Part shown: positions 1-7,452 of the stretch, piece after piece
Layout of the letters: each line of letters opens with the position of its first letter
Position numbering within the stretch: position 1 is the stretch's first letter
Origin: Desulfobacterales bacterium
GTDB lineage: Bacteria; Desulfobacterota; Desulfobacteria; Desulfobacterales; Desulfobacteraceae
Direction: 5' to 3'
DNA: 31,866 bases
NCBI GenBank assembly: GCA_022361535.1
Contig: JAKSAU010000020.1
Location: 1 to 31,866 of the forward strand
Notes under the pieces: generated by a model
Seen by the model: the letters and a program-made list of their open reading frames with translations, nothing else
Told to the model about the DNA's origin: nothing
Databases searched by the model: none
Position numbers and translations under genes: made by a program

Positions 1-1011
1 CAGCATTTTTGTGCCTATGACGATGCAGGTAAGGATGATCCTTTACCCTTATTTTCGTACGGAGCCGTGGGGTTTGGAAAAAACGACTTTCGCTCTGCAG
101 CCCTTTTAGTGGATGATGAACCAAGACAGGACCTTCGGTTAATGCCAATTCAAGGGGTGCAAAAAGGAGTAAACCGGTGCAAAAAGAAGTACCCGGACAA
201 CCGCCTTATGCGGCATCTTGAAACCTGTGCACTGGAATATGGCTGCCCTGCCGGGAAAAATTTTTTTTTAGGAAGATATGAAGCCCCGCTTCCTACATCA
301 GTGGTCTGCAATGCCAGATGCCTGGGGTGCATATCACTCCAAACGGAAAACAACCTTTGCGCCTGCCAGGATCGGATAGCTTTCATCCCTGATCCTGAAG
401 AAATCGCAGGAGTGGCTCTTGAGCACATTGCAAAGGTCGACAAGGCTGTGGTCAGCTTTGGCCAGGGGTGTGAAGGAGAACCTTTGACCTCAGGCGGTGC
501 CATTGAGGGGGCAATCAAACTGATCCGAAACAAAACGGACAAAGGCACCATCAACCTGAACACCAATGCCAGTATCCCGGACCGTGTGGACAGCTTCTGC
601 AAAGCGGGCCTGGACAGCATGCGGGTAAGTATGAATTCAATACGAAAATCATGCTATACTACCTACTTTAGGCCCAAATCATACCAATTTGAAGATGTCA
701 TAGACAGCATAAAAGCCGCCAAAAGCCATGGCAGGTTTGTAGCCATAAACTATCTTAACTGCCCCGGATTTACAGATTCACAAAAAGAAAAAGAGGAATT
801 GTTCAACTTTATCCGGGATCTTAAAATTGACATGATCCAGTGGCGGAACTTAAACTTTGATCCCAGAAGATATATCCGAATCATGGAAGATACAGAACCT
901 TGCGGGCCGCCCACGGGCATGGCAACGATGATCGAGGAACTGCGGGCAGAATTTCCCGATCTTATCCACGGATATTTTAATCCCCCAAAGGAGAATCATG
1001 GCAGATCCTGA
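1..1011 (+). CDS. Radical SAM protein (5' end outside window)
   Basis: The frame is open from the first base of the window, so the true start lies upstream; a GTG at 67 is possible but has no clear ribosome binding site. The radical SAM signature CNARCLGC (CxxxCxxC, codons at 307, 319 and 328) would bind the [4Fe-4S] cluster that cleaves S-adenosylmethionine. More cysteines flank it (CALEYGC just before, CAC just after) and might bind an auxiliary cluster. A following segment (VVSFGQGCEGEPL, then INLNTNASIPDRV) fits the usual radical SAM barrel strands. The last 14 bases overlap the start of the DRE-TIM gene, so the two are probably translationally coupled and act in one pathway. The substrate cannot be told from sequence. 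The family call is firm; the function is unknown. Confidence 0.85.
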   Translation, partial: QHFCAYDDAGKDDPLPLFSYGAVGFGKNDFRSAALLVDDEPRQDLRLMPIQGVQKGVNRCKKKYPDNRLMRHLETCALEYGCPAGKNFFLGRYEAPLPTSVVCNARCLGCISLQTENNLCACQDRIAFIPDPEEIAGVALEHIAKVDKAVVSFGQGCEGEPLTSGGAIEGAIKLIRNKTDKGTINLNTNASIPDRVDSFCKAGLDSMRVSMNSIRKSCYTTYFRPKSYQFEDVIDSIKAAKSHGRFVAINYLNCPGFTDSQKEKEELFNFIRDLKIDMIQWRNLNFDPRRYIRIMEDTEPCGPPTGMATMIEELRAEFPDLIHGYFNPPKENHGRS

Positions 1012-2125
1012 AAAAAGAATCCGGATTATTGACGAAACCCTAAGGGAGGGAATGCAGTTTCATGGGGTGGTCTTTACGCTGGAGCAGCGGATACGGATAC
1101 TTGAGTTCCAGGAAAAGCTCGGCGTAGATATCAGCCAAATCGGGTACCCGCCTGCTCTTCAAAAGGAGGCTGATATTGTTCGTATGACCGCGGAATATGC
1201 CAGAAACCAAAATTTTTCCATCCGGACAGCAGCCCTTGGCCGCGCTTTGAAGCAGGATGCTGACAGACTCATTCAAACTGGTGTGGATGACCCCCATTTT
1301 CATTTTCATATGAAAACCGGTTTAAGCGACAAAGACATTCAGACAAACCTAAACTATCTTGCAGCTTTGTTTAACCAGGTAAAGACAGAACGACCGGACG
1401 CACAGATTTCACTTGCCATACTTGAAATCGGACTTTCTCCGCTGGACCTGTTCAAGCTATGCATCGATTTTTTTGAAGGCCAGCCAGGCCTTTCAATTCT
1501 CTCTTTGCCGGACACGTCCGGTATCATGTCCCCGGCAGAAGTAGCTGACCGGATGAAAGTGGCCGCAGCAAAAACCAGCCGTTTAACCCTTGCCACCCAC
1601 TGTCATAATGACCTGGGTATGGCCTCGGCCAACGGTTTTACCGGTGTCATGTCAGGTGCCCGGATTTTAGAAGCAACTGCCTTGGGTATTGGCGAACGCA
1701 ACGGGATCTCTGACCTTTATACAACGGCCCGGATGCTCAAACGCCAGGGCTGGGATATCAAGCTGGACACAGATAATGAAGACGGCTTCAAAGAATATTA
1801 CTCCTATGTTAATTCAATTGTTAAAACCCAGACCGGACTTGACCTTATGGGATATACCTGTCCTGCATTCGGAGAAGCAGTCAAAACCCATGTAGCAGGG
1901 ACCCATGCACAAGAAGGCTTCGGCAGCTCAGACGAGGAACGCTTTTTTTTAAATCCCCTCTGCGGAAAACTTCTTGTAAAAAAATACCTGGAACAGGAGA
2001 ACCTTTCTTTTGATATCGGGCGCCTTGGTGAGATCACCAAACAAGTTAAATCAAAGAGTATGGAATTGGGCCGGCGGCTTACCCGCAATGAAGTGGCCAG
2101 CCTTCTGTCGGATTTAGACACCTGA
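998..2125 (+). CDS. DRE-TIM metallolyase family protein (homocitrate/isopropylmalate synthase-like)
   Basis: This 375-residue protein starts at an ATG that overlaps the radical SAM gene and has AAGGAG a few bases upstream. The N-terminal motif DETLREGMQF matches the metal- and substrate-binding loop of the family. The LREG form, with Glu rather than Asp after the Arg, resembles homocitrate synthases. THCHNDLGMA holds the HxH metal ligands and ALGIGERNG is the conserved late barrel strand. These enzymes condense acyl-CoA with a 2-oxoacid, or cleave HMG-CoA, in a metal-dependent Claisen reaction. The protein is shorter than LeuA (about 500 residues) and appears to lack the C-terminal leucine-sensing domain, so feedback control like LeuA's is unlikely. 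Which acyl-CoA or oxoacid it uses is not visible. Confidence 0.8.
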   Translation: MADPEKRIRIIDETLREGMQFHGVVFTLEQRIRILEFQEKLGVDISQIGYPPALQKEADIVRMTAEYARNQNFSIRTAALGRALKQDADRLIQTGVDDPHFHFHMKTGLSDKDIQTNLNYLAALFNQVKTERPDAQISLAILEIGLSPLDLFKLCIDFFEGQPGLSILSLPDTSGIMSPAEVADRMKVAAAKTSRLTLATHCHNDLGMASANGFTGVMSGARILEATALGIGERNGISDLYTTARMLKRQGWDIKLDTDNEDGFKEYYSYVNSIVKTQTGLDLMGYTCPAFGEAVKTHVAGTHAQEGFGSSDEERFFLNPLCGKLLVKKYLEQENLSFDIGRLGEITKQVKSKSMELGRRLTRNEVASLLSDLDT

Positions 2126-2258
2126 TACCCTCTTTGTTCCGCCATATGGAATGCTTTTAAAAAACCTTGCAGAATTCTAACCATTGTCCTTGCAAAACCT
2201 ATCCCAATCTGGTTTAAATGATGTTTTGGCTATAGTTTGGATCAACAGTAATAATTTC

Positions 2259-2287
2259 TTGACAAAGCGGGTATTTAGGAGTTTTAT
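2259..2287 (+). promoter_or_regulatory. Sigma-70-type promoter for the NTPase/oxidoreductase operon
   Basis: A perfect -35 box TTGACA (2259-2264) is followed by a 17-base spacer and the -10-like box TTTTAT (2282-2287). It lies in the 225-base gap before the P-loop gene, with about 60 bases of leader. This gap holds no hairpin or other gene. The promoter probably drives the whole 2351-5694 cluster. It is predicted only from spacing and box match. Confidence 0.5.
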
Positions 2288-2350
2288 AGTCTTAGTAAAC
2301 TTAGTTTAATTTAAGCAAACACTCCTGCCAATTTTTAAAAGGGTAATGGC

Positions 2351-3034
2351 GTGGAAATCAACCTTAGCGGCACAATTATAATAGCCGGCAACTATGGCAG
2401 CGGAAAAAGCGAAACCGCTGTCAACCTGGCAGCCAACGGAAGAGCCAGGGGATTGTCTGTGAAAATTACAGACCTGGACCTGGTCAACCCATATTTTCGT
2501 TCCAGAGAAGCCCGAAAGCCCTTGACAAATTTAGGTGTGGAAGTGGTACTACCGGATGCCAAATACATGCATGCCGACCTTCCTATCCTTACCCCTGCTG
2601 TCGCAGGCATCATTCAGGACCCGGCCGAGCTGACAATTTTAGATGCAGGCGGAGATGACGTAGGCGTCACCGTGCTTGCAGCACTTGCAGATGTTCTTAA
2701 AGGCAAAAAAGTCCAGATGCTCCAGGTCATAAACCCCTTGCGTCCTTTTACGGAAAACCTGGAGGGCTGTCTTACCATTAAAACAGAAATTGAAGCATCT
2801 TCCAAACTCAAGGTTACAGGCCTTGTGTCCAATGCCAACCTCATCGATGAAACAACGCCGGATATTATTTACAGCGGTTTAGACTTGGTCAAAGAGGTTT
2901 CCGCCGCCACCGGCCTTAATATTGAATTTATAACCGCGTCAACCGAACTGATGCCAGAGTTGGACATGGACAGGATCAACTGTCCGATCCTTTCCATCGA
3001 CAGGAAACTGGCACCACCTTGGAAACGCAATTAA
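2351..3034 (+). CDS. P-loop NTPase (MinD/CobQ-like nucleotide-binding protein)
   Basis: The 227-residue protein begins with a GTG codon preceded by AAAAGGG. Residues around 12-20 carry the Walker A motif GNYGSGKSE, with the Gly-Ser-Gly-Lys-Ser loop. ITDLDLVNPYFRSRE looks like the switch I region, and ILDAGGDDVG is a Walker B/switch II-like segment, as in the SIMIBI (MinD/ParA/CobQ) class of NTPases. No membrane segment or DNA-binding domain is seen. It is the first gene after the promoter, 21 bases before the ferredoxin subunit of the 2-oxoacid oxidoreductase, so it is almost certainly co-transcribed. A role in assembling or activating the complex is conceivable but is inference. The exact function is unknown. 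Confidence 0.7.
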   Translation: MEINLSGTIIIAGNYGSGKSETAVNLAANGRARGLSVKITDLDLVNPYFRSREARKPLTNLGVEVVLPDAKYMHADLPILTPAVAGIIQDPAELTILDAGGDDVGVTVLAALADVLKGKKVQMLQVINPLRPFTENLEGCLTIKTEIEASSKLKVTGLVSNANLIDETTPDIIYSGLDLVKEVSAATGLNIEFITASTELMPELDMDRINCPILSIDRKLAPPWKRN

Positions 3035-3055
3035 CCTTTAGGAGATAGTGTAACA

Positions 3056-3274
3056 ATGGCCCTGAAACATATTATTGATTCCGAAAGGTGTAAAGGATGC
3101 GGGCTCTGTGTGCATTTTTGCCCAAAAGACGTCCTTGAGATCACCGATAAAGTGAATGCAAAAGGACATTTTCCCGTCTACCAGGCACGGCCGGATGACT
3201 GCATTTATTGTACCATTTGCTGTGTCATGTGCCCGGATGTTGCCATCAGCATCGTTGAAGAAGAGACCGCGTAA
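3056..3274 (+). CDS. 2-oxoacid:ferredoxin oxidoreductase, ferredoxin-like delta subunit
   Basis: This 72-residue protein carries two [4Fe-4S] motifs: CKGCGLCVHFCPK (CxxCxxCxxxCP) near residue 12 and CIYCTICCVMCPD near residue 50. That is the layout of the small delta subunit of four-subunit 2-oxoacid:ferredoxin oxidoreductases. It passes electrons from the thiamine-diphosphate site of the beta subunit to soluble ferredoxin in the cytoplasm. The gene has AGGAG upstream and is followed after 27 bases by the alpha subunit. The order delta-alpha-beta-gamma is common for the VOR/KOR type. The subunit alone does not show which 2-oxoacid is oxidised. Confidence 0.9.
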   Translation: MALKHIIDSERCKGCGLCVHFCPKDVLEITDKVNAKGHFPVYQARPDDCIYCTICCVMCPDVAISIVEEETA

Positions 3275-3301
3275 CATATTTAATAGTTAAGGACAAATAT
3301 A

Positions 3302-4375
3302 ATGGCAAAAGTGTTAATGAAAGGTAATGAGGCAATCGCCGAAGCCGCCATTCGGGCGGGCTGTTTAAATTATTTTGCATATCCTATTACACCCCAGTCG
3401 GAAGTAGCCGAGTACCTGTGCAAAAGGCTGCCTGAAGAAGGCGGCGTATTCCTCCAGGGCGAAAGTGAAGTAGCTGTCGGATATATGATTTTTGGCGCGG
3501 CCGGTGCCGGCGAACGGGTTATGACGACATCATCTTCTCCTGGGGTCAGTCTCATGAGCGAAGCCATCTCCTATATTGCCGCAGCCCAGTGCCCGGCAGT
3601 ATTTGTTAATATTGTCAGGGGCGGCCCCGGACTTGGCGGAATTCTACCTTCCCAGGGTGATTACTTCCAGGCCACCAAGGGCGGCGGACACGGTGATTAC
3701 CATATGTTGGTTCTGGCACCGGACGGAGTACAGGAAGCAGTTGAAATGACCATGCAGGCATTTGAATTAGCTGAGAAATACCGTACCCCTGTCATGATTC
3801 TGGGTGACGGAATGATCGGCCAGATGATGGAACCTGTTGAATTCCCTGAGGATCTCAAATCAGAGCCCTCAAACAAGGACGAGTGGGCCACCAACGGTAT
3901 GGCCACCCGGAACAGCAAAAAAAGAAACCTGGTAAAATCCTTGTTCCTTGATCCTGCTGAACTCAACAACAACAACCTTGTCCTCAAAGCCAAATACGAG
4001 CAGATGAAAAAAGAGGAAGTCCAATACGAGCTTTACAATGACGATACCGATTACCAGGTACTTATCACAAGCTACGGCACCATGAGCCGTGTATGCCGGA
4101 CTGCCATTGACATGCTCAAAGATGAAGGTATTGAAGTGGCCATGTTCAGGCCCAAAACCGTATTCCCCTTCCCGGAAGAAGAGGTTTATGATGCAGCTGC
4201 CAAAGAAAGTTGCAAATCCGTTATCAGTATCGAGATGAGCATGGGCCAGATGGTGGAAGATGTTCAGCGCTGCGTCAAAGGCATCAAGCCTGTTGAATTC
4301 TATGGAGAATGCGGCGGTGAAATCCCCTCACCTGAAAAAATCATCGAAATCGTAAAAGAGCTGATCGGCAAATAA
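3302..4375 (+). CDS. vorB: 2-oxoacid:ferredoxin oxidoreductase subunit alpha (VorB/KorA type)
   Basis: The 357-residue protein has the pyrimidine-binding domain I of the family at the N-terminus (MKGNEAIAEAAIRAGC, then YPITPQSEVAEYL, which binds the thiamine diphosphate region) and a C-terminal domain II-like part (VLITSYGTMSRVCR, AMFRPKTVFPFPEEEV). The length is close to archaeal VorB and bacterial KorA and shorter than fused pyruvate oxidoreductases. With its partners it converts a 2-oxoacid plus CoA to acyl-CoA, CO2 and reduced ferredoxin. Branched-chain 2-oxoacids (VOR) and 2-oxoglutarate (KOR) are both possible. The nearby ACT protein, and ilvE and livG elsewhere in the window, favour branched substrates, but only weakly. 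The symbol is given for the subunit type, not for proven substrate. Confidence 0.88.
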   Translation: MAKVLMKGNEAIAEAAIRAGCLNYFAYPITPQSEVAEYLCKRLPEEGGVFLQGESEVAVGYMIFGAAGAGERVMTTSSSPGVSLMSEAISYIAAAQCPAVFVNIVRGGPGLGGILPSQGDYFQATKGGGHGDYHMLVLAPDGVQEAVEMTMQAFELAEKYRTPVMILGDGMIGQMMEPVEFPEDLKSEPSNKDEWATNGMATRNSKKRNLVKSLFLDPAELNNNNLVLKAKYEQMKKEEVQYELYNDDTDYQVLITSYGTMSRVCRTAIDMLKDEGIEVAMFRPKTVFPFPEEEVYDAAAKESCKSVISIEMSMGQMVEDVQRCVKGIKPVEFYGECGGEIPSPEKIIEIVKELIGK

Positions 4376-4396
4376 GAACCGGTCAAGGAGAATATA

Positions 4397-5137
4397 ATGG
4401 GAAAAACATTTCATAAGCCCAAAGCATTAAGCGAGAACTATACCCACTACTGCCCGGGCTGCACCCACGGTATCGTACACCGTCTTGTGGCCGAAGCCAT
4501 TGATGAGCTGGGTATCCAGGATAGAACAGTTGGCATCGCTCCTGTAGGCTGCGCAGTTATGGCCTACAATTACTTTGACTGCGATTTCCAGGAAGCCGCC
4601 CACGGCAGAGCACCTGCCATGGCCACCGGTATCAAACGCGTTCGACCAGACCTGATGGTCTTCACCTACCAGGGGGACGGCGACCTTGCCAGTATCGGTA
4701 TGGGCGAGATCATGCATGCGGCCAACCGGGGTGAAAAATTCACCGTCATCTTTATCAACAACGCTATTTACGGTATGACAGGCGGCCAGATGGCTCCAAC
4801 CACCATGCCTGGACAGCGTGCCACCACTGCCCCTGTGGGACGTGATACCGTTCAGACTGGTATGCCCATGCGCATGGCCAATATCATGAGTGAAATCGTA
4901 ACTCCCGGTTATGTAACTCGCCAGGCAGTGCTCAAACCCCAGCAGGTAAACAAAGCAAGAAAAGCCATTAAAAAAGCCTTTGAATACCAGTTGGAAGGTA
5001 AATGTTTCAGTTTTGTCGAGGTGGTTTCCACCTGTCCGACAAACTGGGGTATGACGCCCTTAGATTCACTGAAGTGGGCTGAAGAAGAACTGCTGCCCTA
5101 TTATGAACTGGGCGATTACAAGACCCCTGAAGAATAA
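4397..5137 (+). CDS. 2-oxoacid:ferredoxin oxidoreductase subunit beta (thiamine diphosphate-binding)
   Basis: This 246-residue subunit binds thiamine diphosphate and Mg2+. The motif YQGDGDLASIGMGE followed by INNAIYGMTGGQMAPTT is the GDG...N cofactor-binding motif of the family. HYCPGCTHGIVHRL near the N-terminus supplies cysteines typical of the beta subunit's iron-sulfur cluster site. A start with AAGGAG nine bases ahead, 21 bases after the alpha stop, shows a tight operon. The subunit is the decarboxylating core of the complex and works only with the alpha subunit. It is of the short type (about 250 residues) that pairs with separate alpha, gamma and delta subunits. Confidence 0.9.
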   Translation: MGKTFHKPKALSENYTHYCPGCTHGIVHRLVAEAIDELGIQDRTVGIAPVGCAVMAYNYFDCDFQEAAHGRAPAMATGIKRVRPDLMVFTYQGDGDLASIGMGEIMHAANRGEKFTVIFINNAIYGMTGGQMAPTTMPGQRATTAPVGRDTVQTGMPMRMANIMSEIVTPGYVTRQAVLKPQQVNKARKAIKKAFEYQLEGKCFSFVEVVSTCPTNWGMTPLDSLKWAEEELLPYYELGDYKTPEE

Positions 5138-5157
5138 TAACTGACAAGGAGTAACCT

Positions 5158-5694
5158 ATGCAGACAGAAGTAAAATTTGCAGGATTCGGCGGACAGGGCA
5201 TCCTTCTCAGTGCCAAACTTTTAGCCTATGCCGCAATGAAACAGGGGGCTGAAGTCGCCTGGATTCCCTCATATGGACCTGAAATGCGGGGCGGAACCGC
5301 CTATTGCACTGTGGTAATCAGCGACAAATATATAGGGTCGCCCATCATCAAAAACCCAACACACCTTGTTGCCATGAACCGGCCGTCCCTGGAAAAATTT
5401 GACAACACGGTTAAACCTGGCGGTATTGTGTTTATTAATTCGTCTCTGATTCCGGTCAGAAGCCAAAGAGACGACATCGACGAACTTGTTGTACCGGTTA
5501 ATGACATTGCCATTGAAGCAGGATCTGTCCGGGCGGCCAATATTGTTGCTCTTGCAGCCTTTGCTGCCAAAAGTGGGCTGGTGGATCTGGATCTGCTCAA
5601 AAACTGCATTAAAGAAGAATTTGCTGCCAAAGCCAAAATCATCCCCATGAACATGGATGCGTTTGATAAAGGAGTGGCAGCAGCTCAGGCATAA
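5158..5694 (+). CDS. 2-oxoacid:ferredoxin oxidoreductase subunit gamma
   Basis: This 178-residue protein begins with VKFAGFGGQGILLSAKLLAYAA, the glycine-rich N-terminus of the gamma subunit, and has WIPSYGPEMRGGTAYCTVVIS, its other family signature. In these complexes the gamma domain takes part in CoA binding. AAGGAG lies seven bases before the ATG, and the gap to the beta gene is 20 bases. It is the last gene of the delta-alpha-beta-gamma run. The 100 bases that follow hold nested inverted repeats but no strong terminator, so read-through into the ACT-domain gene is possible. Confidence 0.9.
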   Translation: MQTEVKFAGFGGQGILLSAKLLAYAAMKQGAEVAWIPSYGPEMRGGTAYCTVVISDKYIGSPIIKNPTHLVAMNRPSLEKFDNTVKPGGIVFINSSLIPVRSQRDDIDELVVPVNDIAIEAGSVRAANIVALAAFAAKSGLVDLDLLKNCIKEEFAAKAKIIPMNMDAFDKGVAAAQA

Positions 5695-5710
5695 GTTAAT
5701 ATAATAAATA

Positions 5711-5774
5711 AGAAAAGCTATGCATCAAAGGTAATGCATATGGTTATGACTTTTGAAGTTCTTTAAGCTTTTCT
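5711..5774 (+). promoter_or_regulatory. Nested inverted repeats in the leader of the ACT-domain gene
   Basis: An outer pair AGAAAAGCT (5711-5719) and AGCTTTTCT (5766-5774) encloses an inner pair TATGCAT (5719-5725) and ATGCATA (5734-5740). The structure ends 20 bases before the ACT-domain start codon. It could fold in the messenger RNA between the oxidoreductase and ACT genes. There is no U-run directly after it, so it does not look like a plain terminator. Its function is unknown. Confidence 0.35.
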
Positions 5775-5794
5775 AAACTAAAGGGGGACAAAAG

Positions 5795-6286
5795 ATGATC
5801 AGACGTGAAATATCGCTATTTCTTAAGAATGTGCCCGGAGAACTGGGAAGACTGACATCCCTTTTGGGAGATGCGGGTGTTAATATTGACGCCATCACCA
5901 TCCAGGATGCCTCGTCGTATGTCCAGAACTTGTTCGAAGCCCGGGGCAAATCCCTGAAACGGCTTGCATCTTCTGCCAGTTATTCATCCATGCGGCGGGA
6001 TTCGGCCGAATTTGCCCTGATCCGTCTTTTGCCCAATGATCCGGACAAGGCCATAGAACTGCTCAAGGAAGAAAAATACTTGTTTGATTCCAAAGAGGTG
6101 GTGGCCATTGATATCACCAACAAACCCGGTGAATTGTCAAAGATGACCAAGCGGCTGGGTGAAGAAGGGATAAATATCAACTATGTTTACGGATCCGTCA
6201 CTACCGGGGATGGCAAATGCCTTTTTGTTTTCTGTCCGGAAGATGTGGCGTTTGCCGACTCCATATTTGAAGGCGGCCAATATTAG
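5795..6286 (+). CDS. Tandem ACT-domain protein (probable amino-acid sensor)
   Basis: The 163-residue protein carries two ACT domains. The first begins REISLFLKNVPGELGRLTSLL and the second VVAIDITNKPGELSKMTKRLG; both show the N-x-PGEL turn that binds amino acids at ACT interfaces. The first domain is stretched by a linker rich in Ser and Arg (ARGKSLKRLASSASYSSMRR). No enzyme or DNA-binding domain is attached. Stand-alone ACT proteins of this sort often lie next to 2-oxoacid oxidoreductase or phenylacetate-CoA ligase genes, and are thought to sense amino acids. Here the gene follows the gamma subunit by 100 bases. GGGGG ahead of the ATG is the ribosome binding site. A regulatory role on the upstream enzyme is inference. 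Confidence 0.8.
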   Translation: MIRREISLFLKNVPGELGRLTSLLGDAGVNIDAITIQDASSYVQNLFEARGKSLKRLASSASYSSMRRDSAEFALIRLLPNDPDKAIELLKEEKYLFDSKEVVAIDITNKPGELSKMTKRLGEEGININYVYGSVTTGDGKCLFVFCPEDVAFADSIFEGGQY

Positions 6287-6331
6287 AGGGTGTAAATCTA
6301 CCCGATAAAAGGGCCTGAATACGTTATAAAT

Positions 6332-6384
6332 AAAACAGGTATTGGTGCGGAACATATATGTTTCCTGCCCAATACCTGTTTTTG
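6332..6384 (+). terminator. Rho-independent terminator after the ACT-domain gene
   Basis: A 14-base arm AAAACAGGTATTGG (6332-6345) pairs with CCAATACCTGTTTT (6369-6382), and the 3' arm runs into a T tract. The loop contains a further palindrome (AACATATATGTT). Because the 5' arm begins with A residues, the hairpin could also stop minus-strand transcripts. It closes the 2351-6286 transcription unit. Confidence 0.75.
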
Positions 6385-6410
6385 TATTATGACATTAAAA
6401 TTCTTTGGGT

Positions 6411-6598
6411 TATAGCAACACTCAAAATAAATTTCCGATTGGCCTTAGTGAACAATAGCATCCCATATATAAATACCGGCCCGTTTATTCTAAGAAGCGG
6501 CTGCCGAATTTTTTTAGAAAAATCCGCCTGATGCCGCCTTCTTAGAACAAACGAGCCTAAGTACTCAAACGGCAGAGCCTTCATTCGAGAACGCTACC
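6411..6598 (+). repeat. Palindromic repeat copy A, extended unit (hairpin core 6478-6557)
   Basis: The 80-base core is a long imperfect hairpin: GGCCCGTTTATTCTAAGAAG at the left pairs with CTTCTTAGAACAAACGAGCC at the right. Between them lie CGGCTGCCGAATTTTT and AAAAATCCGCCTGATGCCG, an asymmetric inner part shared by all copies. Outside the core, about 67 bases to the left (from TATAGCAAC, with CTCAAAATAAATTT and ACCGGC) and about 41 to the right (ending GCTACC) are recognisably the same as in copy D, in the opposite orientation. The 373-base gap between 6286 and 6660 otherwise holds only the terminator before it. Confidence 0.85.
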
Positions 6599-6659
6599 GG
6601 CAATCATTCTACTCACATTATAGAGGAACATATTTTTGAGAACCACATTAAGCCTTTTT

Positions 6660-7085
6660 CTAAGAAGTCAGATCAAAAAACTTTATAATCTTCTCTTTTA
6701 ACCGATCCCGGATCTCCCGTATCTGTGAAAGCTTCTCTTCATGACTCCCGGACGCAGCCTCAGGGTCTGGAAACGGCCAGTTTTCTCTTTTCCGGATACC
6801 GGGAAAAATCGGGCAATTATCATCGGTTTCTTTGTCACAAACTGTAATGACATAAGCGAACAATTCGCCGGATTTAACAAAATCAAACGCCGCCTTAGGA
6901 TGGTTGGAAGAAAGGTCGATACCCTCTTCTTTCATCACTTCCACTACCAAAGGGTTAACAGATACTCCCGGATTCAAGCCTGCACTTTTGACTTCAAACG
7001 AATCACCACCAAGCTCTTTAAGATAGGCTTCAGCCATCTGGCTCCTGCCGGTGTTTCCACCACAGATAAACAATACTTTTTCCAT
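6660..7085 (-). CDS. arsC: ArsC-type low-molecular-weight phosphatase (probable arsenate reductase)
   Basis: The 141-residue protein carries the phosphatase loop CGGNTGRS (C-x5-R, Cys8) at the N-terminus, two further cysteines in VITVCDKETDDNCPIFPG (Cys83 and Cys91), and the DP motif WPFPDPEAA. The three cysteines match the relay of thioredoxin-linked arsenate reductases, which reduce arsenate to arsenite in the cytoplasm. The ATG at 7085 is chosen because GGAAG lies five bases before it; a TTG 12 bases upstream keeps the frame open but has no such site. No arsR, arsenite-pump or ACR3 gene is next to it. The upstream gene on the same strand is a symporter of the wider superfamily that contains ACR3. 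A protein tyrosine phosphatase role is the alternative. Confidence 0.78.
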   Translation of the reverse strand: MEKVLFICGGNTGRSQMAEAYLKELGGDSFEVKSAGLNPGVSVNPLVVEVMKEEGIDLSSNHPKAAFDFVKSGELFAYVITVCDKETDDNCPIFPGIRKRENWPFPDPEAASGSHEEKLSQIREIRDRLKEKIIKFFDLTS

Positions 7086-7135
7086 AACTACTTCCAATTC
7101 AGTTAAAAGATTGGTTTGAATTTTTGTAGTCTAAT

Positions 7136-7161
7136 CTTTAATCATTAGGTATTGATTAAGG
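7136..7161. promoter_or_regulatory. Inverted repeat upstream of the arsC-like gene
   Basis: CTTTAATCA (7136-7144) and TGATTAAGG (7153-7161) form a near-perfect inverted repeat (8 of 9 pairs) around an eight-base centre, 51 bases upstream of the arsC-like start. It resembles a dimeric repressor site such as those of ArsR-family proteins. No ArsR gene lies in the window, so the assignment is weak. Confidence 0.3.
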
Positions 7162-7261
7162 TAAGTATCAAATTTATATCTTGCAATGTATGAACCACAA
7201 AGCAGTTTGTAAGCATAGAACCGGTTTAAGGCAAGATTGACGAATCTAATTTTGACGCATT

Positions 7262-7340
7262 GGCTCGTTTGCCCTAAGAAAACGGCACCGGGTATATTTT
7301 TCGTAAAAGTGCGGCAGCCGTTTCTTAGGAAAAGCGAGCC
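7262..7340 (-). repeat. Palindromic repeat copy B (hairpin core)
   Basis: This copy is read in the opposite orientation to copy A. The outer arms are GGCTCGTTTGCCCTAAGAAA and TTTCTTAGGAAAAGCGAGCC. The inner part keeps CGGCAGCCG on one side, but the other side has drifted (CGGCACCGGG in place of CGGCATCAGG). It is the most diverged inner part of the five copies. It lies in the 367-base gap between the arsC-like gene and the symporter, which otherwise shows only the inverted repeat at 7136-7161. Confidence 0.8.
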
Positions 7341-7452
7341 GAAGTTTTGTATATGTTAGTGACCTTACCGACAAATTAAACGCCTACGGATGAATCCTAT
7401 GGTTCGAACACAGGGCTCCAATAAAACGAGCATAAAGTCAGTGAATCGTCAT

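Noticed and set aside
67..1011. GTG at 67 as the true start of the radical SAM gene
   Set aside because: The frame is open to the first base of the window and no ribosome binding site lies before 67, so an upstream start is more likely.
6478..6557. Palindromic repeat as an integron attC site
   Set aside because: attC sites have AAC at the left and GTT at the right end of the stem; these copies have the opposite polarity (GTTT left, AAAC right), and no integrase gene is present.
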